A DNA stretch of 64,000 nucleotides from Promethearchaeota archaeon. GTDB lineage: Archaea > Asgardarchaeota > Lokiarchaeia > Sigyniarchaeales > SOKP01. Each line of letters starts with the position of its first letter. Position 1 is the first letter of the stretch. The notes under the pieces were generated by a model. That model was not told the origin of the DNA and searched no databases. It was given only the letters and a program-made list of their open reading frames with translations. A program made the position numbers and the translations under genes. The DNA lies in contig JAHLWS010000043.1 in NCBI GenBank assembly GCA_019057795.1, positions 1 to 64,000 on the forward strand, read 5' to 3'. Positions 18,113 through 26,982 of this stretch are shown one piece after another.

Positions 18113-18322
18113 TTATCTAAAAATCCTGAAGTATTTAATCCCAGTGTTAAGCCCGCACACAGCCAAAAGTACGAAAGACGCGATAATAACGCCAATCATC
18201 TTATTTCGATACCGATTACCACCCCAGATTAGGAAAATCATCCCAATTACGAACCCCAATAAGCCTAAAATCGAACCAAGTGCGATTAAATACTCAATTC
18301 CTCCTAAAACCTCTCTAACGAT
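18113..18322 (-). CDS. Small two-helix membrane protein, paralogue of the one at 1-215
   Basis: The frame encodes EYLIALGSILGLLGFVIGMI, a basic loop GNRYRNKM, a second helix, then VCGLNTGIKYFRIFR before the TAA at 18113. This matches the protein at the window start almost segment for segment. No ATG lies in frame: a stop (TAA 18323-18325) sits just upstream. An ATG-led stub (MIINR) exists one frame off, so the 5' end has probably suffered a one-base indel. Either the gene is dead or the sequence has an error. Confidence 0.4.
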   Translation of the reverse strand: MVREVLGGIEYLIALGSILGLLGFVIGMIFLIWGGNRYRNKMIGVIIASFVLLAVCGLNTGIKYFRIFR

Positions 18323-18372
18323 TTATTATCATTATCCTATATTTTAAATTCATTAGTAATGGTGATTAGATA

Positions 18373-19845
18373 TTATTTTCTTTTAGAGGGAGGTATATCC
18401 GAAACTTGCATTACGAATATTGCTGTAATTACACCATCTTGCTCGTTTGTCTTAAAATCATAACAATTTTTTACCATATCTGGATTTTTTTTTCTTATTA
18501 CTTCTCTACTGTCGACTACAATCATTACTGCTAATTTAACATCATTAGCATAGCTTTTTACTTGCTGATAATGATCTTTATAGATTCTATCAATAAAATC
18601 ATTAGTCTTCTCGGGATATGTTTTTGCGTTTGTATCTCTTTTCCATTTATCACATATTGGAATTTTCTTATAGTAATGATCACAATCTCCACCTCCTTTT
18701 TTTACTTCTCTCCCTGAATAAAATGAGGGTTCATTTTTTTTCGCTACAAGTGCCGTATTTATTTGTTGTTGCACCCATTTTTGCATATCATCTTCTCCCT
18801 TCCAAGTCGCAACTATATTCTTAAGATAACGTTGTTCATAGTTATAGCTCAAAATGTGATCATGAACAAAATTTAGAACTATTTTCCAATCTTCAAAATC
18901 TATTCCCTTGTATTTTAGTGTTGGATATCTTATTACTAACTTCTCTATGCTATTATTTAGAATTGTCTTATTATCTAGAAAAAAGCTATCAAGATAATCA
19001 ATATATTCCATTCCGCTTTCTTTTTTCAATAATTCTTTTTCGATAAACTCCATTTTATCAATAGAAGATAGAGAATATCCTTTAAATCCAAAAGACTTAA
19101 GTAAAGGTTCAAAAAAATTTATTTGGTAAGGTAACCCATAGATTCCTCCATAATGAGTCGTAGGCTTTGCAAAAACCTTTAAATTCTCTCTACTCTCCTT
19201 ATAATATTTCAAAGACTGTTTTGCGCTATCTAGCAAATCGTTTCTACCTCCTTTTATTAACAGTAATTGGATAATTAAATGTAGGTCTCCCATTACTTCA
19301 CACCAGATAAAGAGTTCCTCGTGGTCATTTTCTTTAACATAGTATGTAATTGTGTAATACAATCCCCTTTTTGCATATTCCAAATCATTGATTATAATGT
19401 TAATTTTTTCATTACTTGTATTTCCAAATTTCTCCAACTTAAAACCTTCTTCTTTAATTTCCTCATAATCGTATCTTATAAAATATCTGTACTTCAATCC
19501 AACATCCATAAAGAATCCATCGTTGGCTTCTATTGCATAATTCTGTTTTATGATTTGAAGACATTTTTCACGATAATAAATAAAGTTCCACAAATAATCT
19601 TTTTCTAACTGTTTATAATATTCTTCTTTTGATGTATTTGTGAAAATAGCAGATTCTTCAGCGTATCCCCAAAATAATAACTTATATTTTTCGGACAATT
19701 GCCAATAAACATTAGCTTTATCTTCCGTATTACTTGTATTAGCTAGCTTTTCTTTGAGGATACCAATCTCATTTCTATCTTCTTCATATAGTTCATTTTT
19801 AATTTTTTCTCTTGTTAATTTCCATTCCTCCACATTTATCACCAA
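18373..19845 (-). CDS. Hypothetical protein, 490 aa
   Basis: I do not recognise this protein. The N-terminal 370 residues are helical repeats with many Tyr and Trp. A region near residue 395 contains REVKKGGGDCDHYYKKIPIC, a Gly-Gly-Asp-Cys-Asp turn that recalls the cysteine of transglutaminase/cysteine-protease folds, but no matching His or Asp motif is certain. The C-terminus has strands (LAVMIVVDSREV and ITAIFVMQVSD) that could complete an alpha/beta enzyme. There is no membrane segment. It stands alone at the edge of the accessory region. A single-residue-nucleophile hydrolase is only a suggestion. Confidence 0.5.
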   Translation of the reverse strand: MVINVEEWKLTREKIKNELYEEDRNEIGILKEKLANTSNTEDKANVYWQLSEKYKLLFWGYAEESAIFTNTSKEEYYKQLEKDYLWNFIYYREKCLQIIKQNYAIEANDGFFMDVGLKYRYFIRYDYEEIKEEGFKLEKFGNTSNEKINIIINDLEYAKRGLYYTITYYVKENDHEELFIWCEVMGDLHLIIQLLLIKGGRNDLLDSAKQSLKYYKESRENLKVFAKPTTHYGGIYGLPYQINFFEPLLKSFGFKGYSLSSIDKMEFIEKELLKKESGMEYIDYLDSFFLDNKTILNNSIEKLVIRYPTLKYKGIDFEDWKIVLNFVHDHILSYNYEQRYLKNIVATWKGEDDMQKWVQQQINTALVAKKNEPSFYSGREVKKGGGDCDHYYKKIPICDKWKRDTNAKTYPEKTNDFIDRIYKDHYQQVKSYANDVKLAVMIVVDSREVIRKKNPDMVKNCYDFKTNEQDGVITAIFVMQVSDIPPSKRK

Positions 19846-19986
19846 ACTTAATTGAATTATGTAAGTTAGACTCTTATAAAACTATCATCATTAATAAGGT
19901 AAAAATTTCTCTGATAGTCAGATTTTTATGTTTATACTCCTCCTTTATATTAAAGGAATTCATGTAAAATGTAATGTGTTATTGAA

Positions 19987-20703
19987 ATGCAACCAAATTC
20001 AGAAAAAACTAAAATTTTTTTTAAGAGATTGTTTCAATCAATTACTCAAGTTGATTGGGAAAAGTTGCAGACTGAGGTAGAAAACCCCAAAGAAGATTTG
20101 AAGAATCATAATTCTGGAGTATTATTATGGGCAAAAGAAGAATTGTTTAACGCCAACGAGGATTTAGGCTACTATCTTTTCGTTAAAAGCTTGAACGAGC
20201 TTTTAGTAGTGTCGGTGAACTCTCCAAAACCTTACAATTCTCCCAAAACGAAGGACAAAAATCCCATCGTTACCTCTCCTCAGGTTGAACTTTGGAAGTA
20301 TTACTCCCCCATAGGACCTCCACAGTAAACTGAAGATTCAAGAAAAAACCAAGACTCCTACCTTGCCGTCCATCCTTTTGGTCAATTAATTTCTTCTAAA
20401 GAAGGTCGTTTGGCGTTAAATTTTCTTATGGGGTTTTATGATGGAGATGGAAATTATCGTGGAGGGATGTCTGCGAGAATCTTAAATTCAAAGAAAACAT
20501 TTCTGGAGGAAATTGTTGATTTATTTGATATCCCAAATAAAGTAAATATAAATTCTAAATATTCCATTGATAAAAAAACTTATAAAATTATCTGGAAAAC
20601 AGGATACCAATTGCACCTAGGTACAGATTTATTTAATCAAATGCTACTTTCATATGAAAACAGTCTACAAAGAAAAAGACCAGAGAATTATAAAAAATTT
20701 TGA
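19987..20703 (+). pseudogene. Decayed LAGLIDADG homing endonuclease gene, in-frame stop
   Basis: A single frame runs from ATG 19987 to TGA 20701-20703, interrupted only by TAA at 20326-20328. After the stop it continues SYLAVHPFGQLISSKEGRLA, then ALNFLMGFYDGDGNYRGG, a LAGLIDADG-type motif (L-x-G-F-Y-D-G-D-G). It ends with LHLGTDLFNQMLLSYENS and RKRP. The last 90 residues align with the second decayed endonuclease at 23496-24169 (LGTELFNAMLSSFKNS, RKCP). The first 110 residues are not LAGLIDADG-like and may belong to a host or fused domain. With the stop, neither part alone would make a working enzyme. Confidence 0.6.
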
Positions 20704-20824
20704 AATTTCTTTATTATTTTCTTGAAAAGGATTAAAATTTATTTATAATTTAGAAATGAAAGTTTTTTTACTCAGTGTTTTTATAATAAAATTACTAACC
20801 AGTATAATTATAAGGTAGATTAAT

Positions 20825-21121
20825 ATGTCAAAAATGCAAGTTCCAATAGTAATATCAAAAACTGATTGTCATAGATGTGCAGAATTGAAAGAATGGCTTC
20901 ACAAGCATGATGTTAAATACATTGAACGAGATATAAACGACGAAGAATTCGTTCACAATCTACTACACGACGATAATTTTCTAAAAACTTTCTGTGACGC
21001 TGATGGGTGCATCGTAAATACGCCTGTTGTAATAATGAATGGAAAATATTGGTTCAAAGAACTCTGGGGCATTTCTGGTCTCAGAGAAAAAGAAGCTAAG
21101 AAATTGTTTGGAGTTAAATAA
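20825..21121 (+). CDS. Thioredoxin/glutaredoxin-like protein, 98 aa
   Basis: A small thioredoxin-fold protein with a C-x-x-C redox site near the N-terminus (ISKTDCHRCAELKEWL), followed by KYIERDINDEEF. The cis-Pro equivalent is in VNTPVVIMNGKYW (Thr-Pro-Val). Length and motif order match glutaredoxin-like proteins. Two more cysteines (FCDADGCIV) precede the cis-Pro, which is unusual and may give a second dithiol. It is cytosolic and would reduce disulfides. It is convergent with the flavoprotein gene at 21148. Confidence 0.8.
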   Translation: MSKMQVPIVISKTDCHRCAELKEWLHKHDVKYIERDINDEEFVHNLLHDDNFLKTFCDADGCIVNTPVVIMNGKYWFKELWGISGLREKEAKKLFGVK

Positions 21122-21147
21122 TTTTTTTTTAATTTTTTTATTTAGTT
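21122..21147. terminator. T-tract terminator region between convergent genes
   Basis: Only 26 bases separate the two stop codons. They contain a run of nine or more T and then seven T on the plus strand. Archaeal transcripts end at such T tracts without a hairpin. A matching terminator for the minus-strand gene would lie inside the opposite gene. Confidence 0.5.
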
Positions 21148-21747
21148 TTATTTTTTAAGTTCAGCTAATCTTTTTATAACTTTTCTAATTGTTCTTAATC
21201 CTTCTTCATCGTTTTGAACGCCTTCCTTACCTTTATCGTTACTCCATAACGAAGCGCCTAAATTCGCTCCGAAGGCGCCACCTGATACGGAAACCATGTG
21301 ATTTTGTTGGTAGAAATCTAGAATACTTCTTATCGCAATTTCTTGCCCCCCGCTTCGATCACCGCCTACCGCAAGAGCTACACCATATTTTCCTTTAAAA
21401 ACATTCGGATTTTTGGCGACTAATCCACGACAACGATCTAATATTGTTTTTAATTGCCCTGAAAGATTTCCTTGAAATACGGGAGTGCCAAAAATTAAAT
21501 ATTTTGCTTCTTCTAATTTAGGATAAAGGTCTTGAATGTCATCTTTATGGATGCATCCTTTTTTTTCTCTAACGCAATAATTGCAATGTATACAAAATTT
21601 GATTTCTTTTCCCATTACGGTCCAAAACTCAGTGTCAAAACTAAATTTTTCTGCAGCGTACTTTAGTCCGTACTGAACGGCAAAATCTGTTCCTTGTTTT
21701 CTTGGGCTTCCACAGATTCCCAACAGTAGGTTCTTATTATCCACCAT
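21148..21747 (-). CDS. Iron-sulfur flavoprotein / NADPH-dependent FMN reductase family
   Basis: The 199 residues have a flavodoxin-like fold. LLLGICGSPRKQGTDF at the start is the FMN phosphate loop, and LIFGTPVFQGNLSGQLKT contacts the ring. Between them is CIHCNYCVREKKGC (about residues 53-66), a C-x2-C-x2-C-x6-C cluster typical of iron-sulfur flavoproteins of anaerobic archaea. ALAVGGDRSGGQE completes the FMN site. Such proteins shuttle electrons from ferredoxin, often to reduce oxygen species or quinones. The ATG is at 21747. Confidence 0.88.
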   Translation of the reverse strand: MVDNKNLLLGICGSPRKQGTDFAVQYGLKYAAEKFSFDTEFWTVMGKEIKFCIHCNYCVREKKGCIHKDDIQDLYPKLEEAKYLIFGTPVFQGNLSGQLKTILDRCRGLVAKNPNVFKGKYGVALAVGGDRSGGQEIAIRSILDFYQQNHMVSVSGGAFGANLGASLWSNDKGKEGVQNDEEGLRTIRKVIKRLAELKK

Positions 21748-21835
21748 AATTAATATTACAAATTTCTTCCTTTATTTATTATTAATCATTTTTATTCTAA
21801 CAAATGTTTTAAATTCTACTTAACTACTAATAACG

Positions 21836-22492
21836 ATGAATTCACACAAAAAATCGTGCTTAGCTAGAATCAAAATTAAATTTCCAGATCAGATATGGAT
21901 TTCGCACATTTTCAAGAAATTCCGCGAAATTCGAATGGAAATCGAATATTTTCTTCCTTACGATTTTGAAAATTCGATTGGAAATTCTATTATTGAAATT
22001 TTTCATTATAATATAGATTTATTAATAGATGAGGTTAAAAACCATAAATCTGTTTTTGATTTTAGCATTTTGGAGAAGGAAGATAATCGAGTTAAGTTTA
22101 ACGTAAAAACAAAGGATCCATTTTTATTAGATGCTATAATTAAATGTGGAGTGTTGGTTAATTTCCCCGTGCGAGTAAGAGACGGATACGCCTTCTGGAG
22201 GTTAATATCGACTAGAGAAAGGATAGATGAGCTGTTAACTCTTTTTGAACAGAAATCAGTAAATTTTACTCTCCTAAAAATTGGTAATTCTCCATATATT
22301 CTTGACGACAATAAGAATAAGTTAACTTTTAGTGAATCCAATGTGTTGGACAAGGCAATATCATCAGGATTTTTTGAAATTCCTAGGAAAATATCTTTAG
22401 AACAGTTAGCTAACGAACTAGGAAAATCAAAGTCAGCTTTATCTGTTATGTTAAGAAAGATAATTAAAAAGAAAGTAATATTTGAAACCTAA
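21836..22492 (+). CDS. HTH_10-type transcriptional regulator, 218 aa
   Basis: The last 55 residues are the bacterio-opsin-activator HTH (HTH_10) pattern: LDKAISSGFFEIPRKISLEQ then LANELGKSKSALSVMLRKII. The N-terminal 150 residues form an alpha/beta sensor domain (VRFNVKTKDP-like strands, CGVLVNFPVRVRDGYAFWRL). Such proteins are common archaeal regulators and bind DNA as dimers. It is transcribed away from the flavoprotein gene, 88 bases apart, which makes that pair a plausible target. Confidence 0.85.
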   Translation: MNSHKKSCLARIKIKFPDQIWISHIFKKFREIRMEIEYFLPYDFENSIGNSIIEIFHYNIDLLIDEVKNHKSVFDFSILEKEDNRVKFNVKTKDPFLLDAIIKCGVLVNFPVRVRDGYAFWRLISTRERIDELLTLFEQKSVNFTLLKIGNSPYILDDNKNKLTFSESNVLDKAISSGFFEIPRKISLEQLANELGKSKSALSVMLRKIIKKKVIFET

Positions 22493-22542
22493 ACGAGAAA
22501 CTCAATATTAGCAAAAAAAAGTTAAGAAAATAAAAAATATAT

Positions 22543-23432
22543 TTATAACCATTCTTCCTTAAAAATTTCTCCTTCAACACTTACTATTATATACTTTATC
22601 GGCACTTTTCTATTTGCTCTTTTTGCAGCCTCTTGAACTAGCCCTAATAAACCACCACAACAAGGGATTTGCATCCTCATGACTGTTAGGGTGTTTATTT
22701 TTGCTTCATCAAACCAAGCTCTAATCTTTTCGATGTATATTTCTCTTCCTTGGTCGAGTTTAGGACAAGCGATCGCTATAGAACGTCCCTTTAAATATTT
22801 GTTATGGAATTCACCAAGAGCATAAGCAACGCAGTCAGCCGTAAGTAACACATCTGCTCCTTGAAAGTATGGGGCTGCAGGATTAATTAAATGCATTTGA
22901 ACGGGCCACTGTCTTAATGCGGAGGGGACTTTTCCGGTGATAACGGTCTGTTCCTCAAGCTCGTTAAATACCATTGTTTCTGCAGAAGCACAACTGCATA
23001 CATGAGAGGTTTCTTCAACCACATGATTTTCAAGTGTTATTCCGGAATCTTCTTGAGTAGAAGCACAGCCGCATTGGTGGGAATGTTCGGCAACAATTTC
23101 CTTCACTTGATTTAATTTTTCCTCCTCTTTTTCTGACAAAGATTCTAAATGTATCTCAACTGCTTCTTCGTCGAATTCTAACGCTTCTCTTTCAATAATC
23201 TCAAGAGCCCCTTCAGGGCATTCTCCTATGCAAGCACCCAAACCATCGCAAAAAACCTCGTTTACAACTTTAGCTTTTCCGTCTATAATTGCGAGTGCGC
23301 CTTGTATGCTATATAAAACAAATTTTATATTACTGCACAGCCGACTACGCAATTACCACATCCAGTACAAAGTTCCTCGTCTATCTCTATAATTTTTCTA
23401 TTTACAATTTTATGTTGTTTTGTTTCAGTCAT
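22543..23432 (-). pseudogene. 4Fe-4S ferredoxin-domain protein interrupted by a short palindromic insertion
   Basis: The natural start is ATG 23432, giving MTETKQHKIVNRKIIEIDEE and CTGCGNCVVGC, the first cluster motif. The frame then hits a TAA. A second frame resumes at QGALAIIDGKAKVVNEVFCD with CDGLGACIGECPEGA, the second cluster motif, and runs 250 residues to 22543. Between the halves are about 29 extra bases holding a perfect hairpin (23311-23330). The C-terminal domain has CPKLDQGREIYIEKIRAWF and IPCCGGLLGLVQEA, typical of anaerobic-archaeal ferredoxin-fusion proteins, plus two CxCA repeats in the linker (HQCGCA, HVCSCA). As read, no full protein is made unless the insert is removed from the RNA or is an assembly error. 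Confidence 0.75.
23311..23330. repeat. Perfect 8-bp palindrome with 4-base loop inside the ferredoxin gene
   Basis: ATATAAAA, loop CAAA, TTTTATAT. It is the core of the extra DNA that separates the two ferredoxin cluster motifs and breaks the frame. It could be a relic of a tiny mobile element, an excised-element scar, or part of an intron. Confidence 0.7.
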
Positions 23433-23495
23433 ACTTAGAACAATGGAGATGGTTATATATTTTTAATTTCGAACATGTTCTTAAGAATTATATAC

Positions 23496-24169
23496 TCAAT
23501 GAAATTTAGGACATTTTCTTTTCATGCTATTTTTAAAACTGCTTAACATTGCGTTAAATAGTTCAGTTCCTAATACTAAATAATATGATTCTCTGATACT
23601 AAAACCAGTAGGCTTTCCTTTAGATTTGGCTCTAAAAATGCAATCAAAAGTCTCTGCAATTAAGTATAAAAATTGTTCGCTACCCGAATAAAGTCTGCCG
23701 TATCTTCCAGCTTTAAGACCACCATCACCATCATAAAAACCAAGAAGCCAAGCTAATGCTTTTTTACCTGATGGAACACACCACCAATGCATTTTACTTC
23801 TCTTAGCCTCCATTTCAGCATTATCAATCAATTTAAAAATAAAATGTGGTATTGTTTTTTTTTATCTTTAGAACTGGTATAACCTTGGGACATAATATCA
23901 TTATACATTGTCCTAGAACCAAAACGAACTTCTGCTCTTTTAGATTCTATTATCTTACCTTTATACTCTCTGAAAATTGTTCTAATATTTACTTTTTTTT
24001 TATCTTATCCAACAACTTCAGCAAATCTAAAAACTCGCTCTTTATCTCGCTCTTTAAGACCGAAAAAAATTGTATACTTAGCTCTATCCATATATAAAGA
24101 TCCATCAGCATTTAAAAAACCGTACCAATAATAAACCTCGACATCACCTATTAAATCAGGATTTTTAGA
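23496..24169 (-). pseudogene. Decayed two-motif LAGLIDADG homing endonuclease
   Basis: The minus strand reads VYYWYGFLNADGSLYMDRAK (first LAGLIDADG motif, Y-G-F-L-N-A-D-G), then FGLKERDKERVFRFAEVVG and a TAA at 24005-24007. The same frame continues VNIRTIFREYKGKIIES and VRFGSRTMYNDIMSQGYT to a TGA at 23828-23830. One frame over, the protein resumes with HWWCVPSGKKALAWLLGFYD and GDGG (second motif), ending LGTELFNAMLSSFKNSMKRK. One nonsense mutation and one frameshift therefore inactivate a classic two-motif monomeric endonuclease of about 220 aa. The 5' end also lacks an ATG. It sits 63 bases upstream of the broken ferredoxin gene. Confidence 0.75.
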
Positions 24170-24777
24170 TTAAAAAAAATGTTATATAAAATAGGATTAC
24201 ATGATAATTTATCAATAAAAAATAAGACCTCTCAAATCGTCAATTACGCGCGCTCTACTTTCGTTAAGCGAGAAGAAGAATTCTTCACAATTTTACGGGT
24301 ATTTTTAGCAAAAACCATAAACAAAATAAAAAAACACAATATCATTAAAAGATCACGACTTCTAATTGAACATTTTGAAAAAATAAAGATGCCCTATAAT
24401 TGCTCAACCCTTCAAAGTTTGTGATTACTTAAAATTTAGTGATATTTAATTCAGTCAACAATAAAAATTTGATGACTCAACTTGAAAAATTGTAAATAAA
24501 CTCCTTTATATTTAGCAAAATACTTTCTCACTCAACTCAGATGAATGCGGAGGCTTTGCTTTAACCGTTTTAATTCTTCATCTTCAGGGAACTTGGCGAT
24601 ATTTTGATCCAATATTAGGCATTTTCTCTAATCTCTCTTATATACATTGATTTTAATGAATATTAACTAATTCTTGTCTTACGCTATATTAACCTCAACA
24701 GAAATATATCGTTTTCCCCATTTTTTCCGATAATTGGTCTCTCTCTTCCCAACTCTCCTAATGATCGCTTGTAAGTT
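24170..24777. other. Intergenic stretch with gene scraps
   Basis: A plus-strand frame at 24179-24424 (81 aa, MLYKIGLHDNLSIKNKTSQI) has a basic helix but no recognisable domain and may be accidental. On the minus strand around 24536-24626, CLILDQNIAKFPEDEELKRL ends at a TGA and looks like the last helix of a lost protein. Around 24700-24765 is a sequence similar to one at 27035-27095. No intact gene is supportable. Confidence 0.3.
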
Positions 24778-25320
24778 TCATTTGTTCAACTTGTTCAATT
24801 TATCTAATAATCTTTTTGGAATTTTAAAAGTATATTTATCCAATAACCCTAAAAAAACCTTATAGATCTCTTGGTATTGCCTAAACCTTTCGGAAATTAA
24901 GTCAATAATTTTTTCAATTACTGCTACCTTTAGATCTTCCATATTCTCAAATCTCTTATAAGATTTCTCAGCTTTTATTTTATTGAAAAAATCAACCAAT
25001 TTATCCTCCATTTCAAGACGATCCTTAATGAAAACTAAAATTGGAATATCATAAGCTTTAGCTTCCTCATACTCATCAAGAACAAGGTCACTATACTTCA
25101 CACCTAAAATAATCAAAACGATATCACTTTCCCTTACTTTCTTCACGCTTAATAATCTTGTAGGATCATCAGAACCTGTATCCCCTATAATAGGTTTTAA
25201 GTGAATCATTGGGATATATTCTTCCTCAATTCTAAGACATTCTTCTTTTATTGTTTCATCTGTCCAAGAAGAGCTTATAAAAATTTTTAAAGGATTAAAA
25301 CTGGAAGAAATTTTAATCAT
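24778..25320 (-). CDS. DUF4062/TIR-like protein, about 180 aa
   Basis: I start it at the internal ATG 25320 (MIKISSSFNPLKIFISSSWT) because it overlaps the stop of the upstream gene by 8 bases, a translational-coupling arrangement. KIFISSSWTDE, then IGDTGSDDPTRLLSVKKVRE, SDIVLIILGVKYSDLVLDEY and IPILVFIKDR follow the order of the DUF4062 fold, a TIR-like Rossmann domain found at the N-terminus of STAND-type signalling and defence proteins. Here it ends with a short helical tail and no NTPase. It may be a stand-alone NADase or signal binder; the catalytic Glu is uncertain. Confidence 0.6.
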   Translation of the reverse strand: MIKISSSFNPLKIFISSSWTDETIKEECLRIEEEYIPMIHLKPIIGDTGSDDPTRLLSVKKVRESDIVLIILGVKYSDLVLDEYEEAKAYDIPILVFIKDRLEMEDKLVDFFNKIKAEKSYKRFENMEDLKVAVIEKIIDLISERFRQYQEIYKVFLGLLDKYTFKIPKRLLDKLNKLNK

Positions 25321-25846
25321 CCCCTTTAAATAATAAAAATAATAAGCCCAATCCAACTCCAATCCCACCTAGAACAAGCCCTACCTTCCCTAAATCTTTT
25401 AATAATTCTTGATCCTTAACTATTTTAGTGAATTCTGAAGCAAATTTATTCATTTTTTCTTGTAAATCAAGCACATTAGAATATTTTGAATGCGTTATCA
25501 TAACAGAATAAGTACCCTTATCCTTTAACTTATGATGGAGATCCTCACTAAAAAAAATCATGACAGGTTTCTTTTTTGTTTTAAAGATAGATTGATTGTC
25601 TAAAAGAACCTCATTAATCAAATCCAAGTAATTTTCATTTATCAAAACAATTATAATAACATGGGAGTTAATGATTGTAGATATCAAATAATCCCTATTG
25701 ATTGAAGTATAGGGGTTTTTACCAATAGCTATAGCTCTAAAACCCTGATTGAAAAAAGCATTTTCAATCATTTCAACCATTTTTACATCAGATTTTCCGA
25801 TACTACATAATATTAAAGCATTGTAAGTTACACTCATAATTATCAA
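25313..25846 (-). CDS. TIR-like/Rossmann protein with C-terminal membrane anchor, 177 aa
   Basis: The start is ATG 25846 or, three codons on, MSVTYNALILCSIGKS. The domain shows a TIR-like order: ALILCSIGKSDVKMVEMIEN, GFRAIAIGKNPYTSI, a SHVIIIVLINENYLD strand, and a KPVMIFFSEDLHHKL strand. The last 30 residues are one glycine-rich membrane helix (VGLVLGGIGVGLGLLFLLF). It overlaps the next gene by 8 bases and is surely co-expressed. Two adjacent TIR-like domains, one anchored and one soluble, suggest a sensor-effector pair. No literature match is claimed. Confidence 0.55.
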   Translation of the reverse strand: MIIMSVTYNALILCSIGKSDVKMVEMIENAFFNQGFRAIAIGKNPYTSINRDYLISTIINSHVIIIVLINENYLDLINEVLLDNQSIFKTKKKPVMIFFSEDLHHKLKDKGTYSVMITHSKYSNVLDLQEKMNKFASEFTKIVKDQELLKDLGKVGLVLGGIGVGLGLLFLLFKGDD

Positions 25847-26350
25847 GATATTTTTTTATTTTAGATTTGAATCTTTTTTGAAAATACATTTTTATAATTA
25901 AAAATATGTGTATAATTTGAATTAATCCAATGATTTTTTATTCTACTTTAATCAATAATAAATACAGCAAAAATATATGTTTTTACTTATTTCACAAAAA
26001 TCTTCTCTAATCATTAAACTACCATATTTTGGACAATAAGAGGAGGTGGATTAGTTAATTTCGTTCTTACATTAAAAAATCTTAGCATTATGTTAATTTC
26101 TATTTCATAATCTTATTGGGGACACATTTCAATCGTAGATATAACAATTAAAATACCTATTATATTATGACATTAATGAATTATTAAAATTGTATCTCTA
26201 ATAAAAGGTGATTAACACTCGATAATTTTCCAACATTATCTTTAGAAGTTCGGTTAGGAATTATTTTAAATTCATTGTTTTCTGAATAAATACTATTATA
26301 TAATTTCCTTTATTGTTATATTTTAGCTTAAATTAAATTAAGTAAAATTT
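25847..26350. other. Intergenic region without a recognisable gene
   Basis: AT-rich, with stops in all frames. The 25847-25920 part would carry the promoter for the TIR-like pair. Nothing else stands out. Confidence 0.5.
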
Positions 26351-26982
26351 ATGACAGAAAATTTGGATTTTTGGTTATCGGTTTCAATAGCTATGGTATC
26401 ATTGTTAATAGCTATGATAACAATTTCTATTACTGTTTATGAACGCATTAAGGATGATCGCCAATTATATAAACAAGTAAATGATTATTATGAAGCTATT
26501 GAATACTTAGTTTTTTCTTATTATGCAGATTTTTGGTTAAAAAAAGAAGAGGAAAAATCCACTAATAACGAAATTAAATTGAAATTAAAAACAGAAAGGG
26601 TAAAAATCAGGATTAAGCGTGCTTATTTCATACAATTTGTGAAGTATCATTCAGATTCATTCTTTAAATATTTAGGAATGGTATATTCAGGTGATAATAA
26701 AAATAGTATTATCAATATGAATTCTGAATTTATCTTGGATACTGGTGGGCAATTAATATATAAAGATTTGGAAGGAGATCCAAATAATCTTAAAGAAATA
26801 ATGTAGTGGTTGAAGTATCACGAATAAAAGAAGAAGAATATGGAAAAATAAACGCTTTTCTTGAGACATTAAGAATGTTTTGGAAAATAAGATACTATAA
26901 ATGGCTTTTTAGACCAAAATTAAAAGAAAACATAGATTTCCCCAATAGATTTAAGGAGATGGAGAAATTCGTTAATATATAA
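26351..26982 (+). pseudogene. Membrane-anchored helical protein, frame broken near 26803
   Basis: The ATG at 26351 opens a 151-residue frame with one N-terminal membrane helix (LSVSIAMVSLLIAMITISIT) and a charged helical region (YADFWLKKEEEKSTNN onward). It stops with TAG at 26804-26806. In the overlapping -1 frame the coding continues at once (VVEVSRIKEEEYGKINAFLE, then FRPKLKENIDFPNRFKEMEK) to TAA 26980-26982. The full product would be about 210 aa with the N-out single-helix layout common for DUF4760-like proteins. A one-base frameshift, real or sequencing error, explains the split best. The family is unassigned. Confidence 0.45.

Noticed and set aside
18051..18347. Plus-strand 98-aa open frame
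   Set aside because: It is the mirror of the two-helix membrane protein on the minus strand and shows the same proline-rich antisense pattern as the frame at 25-234.
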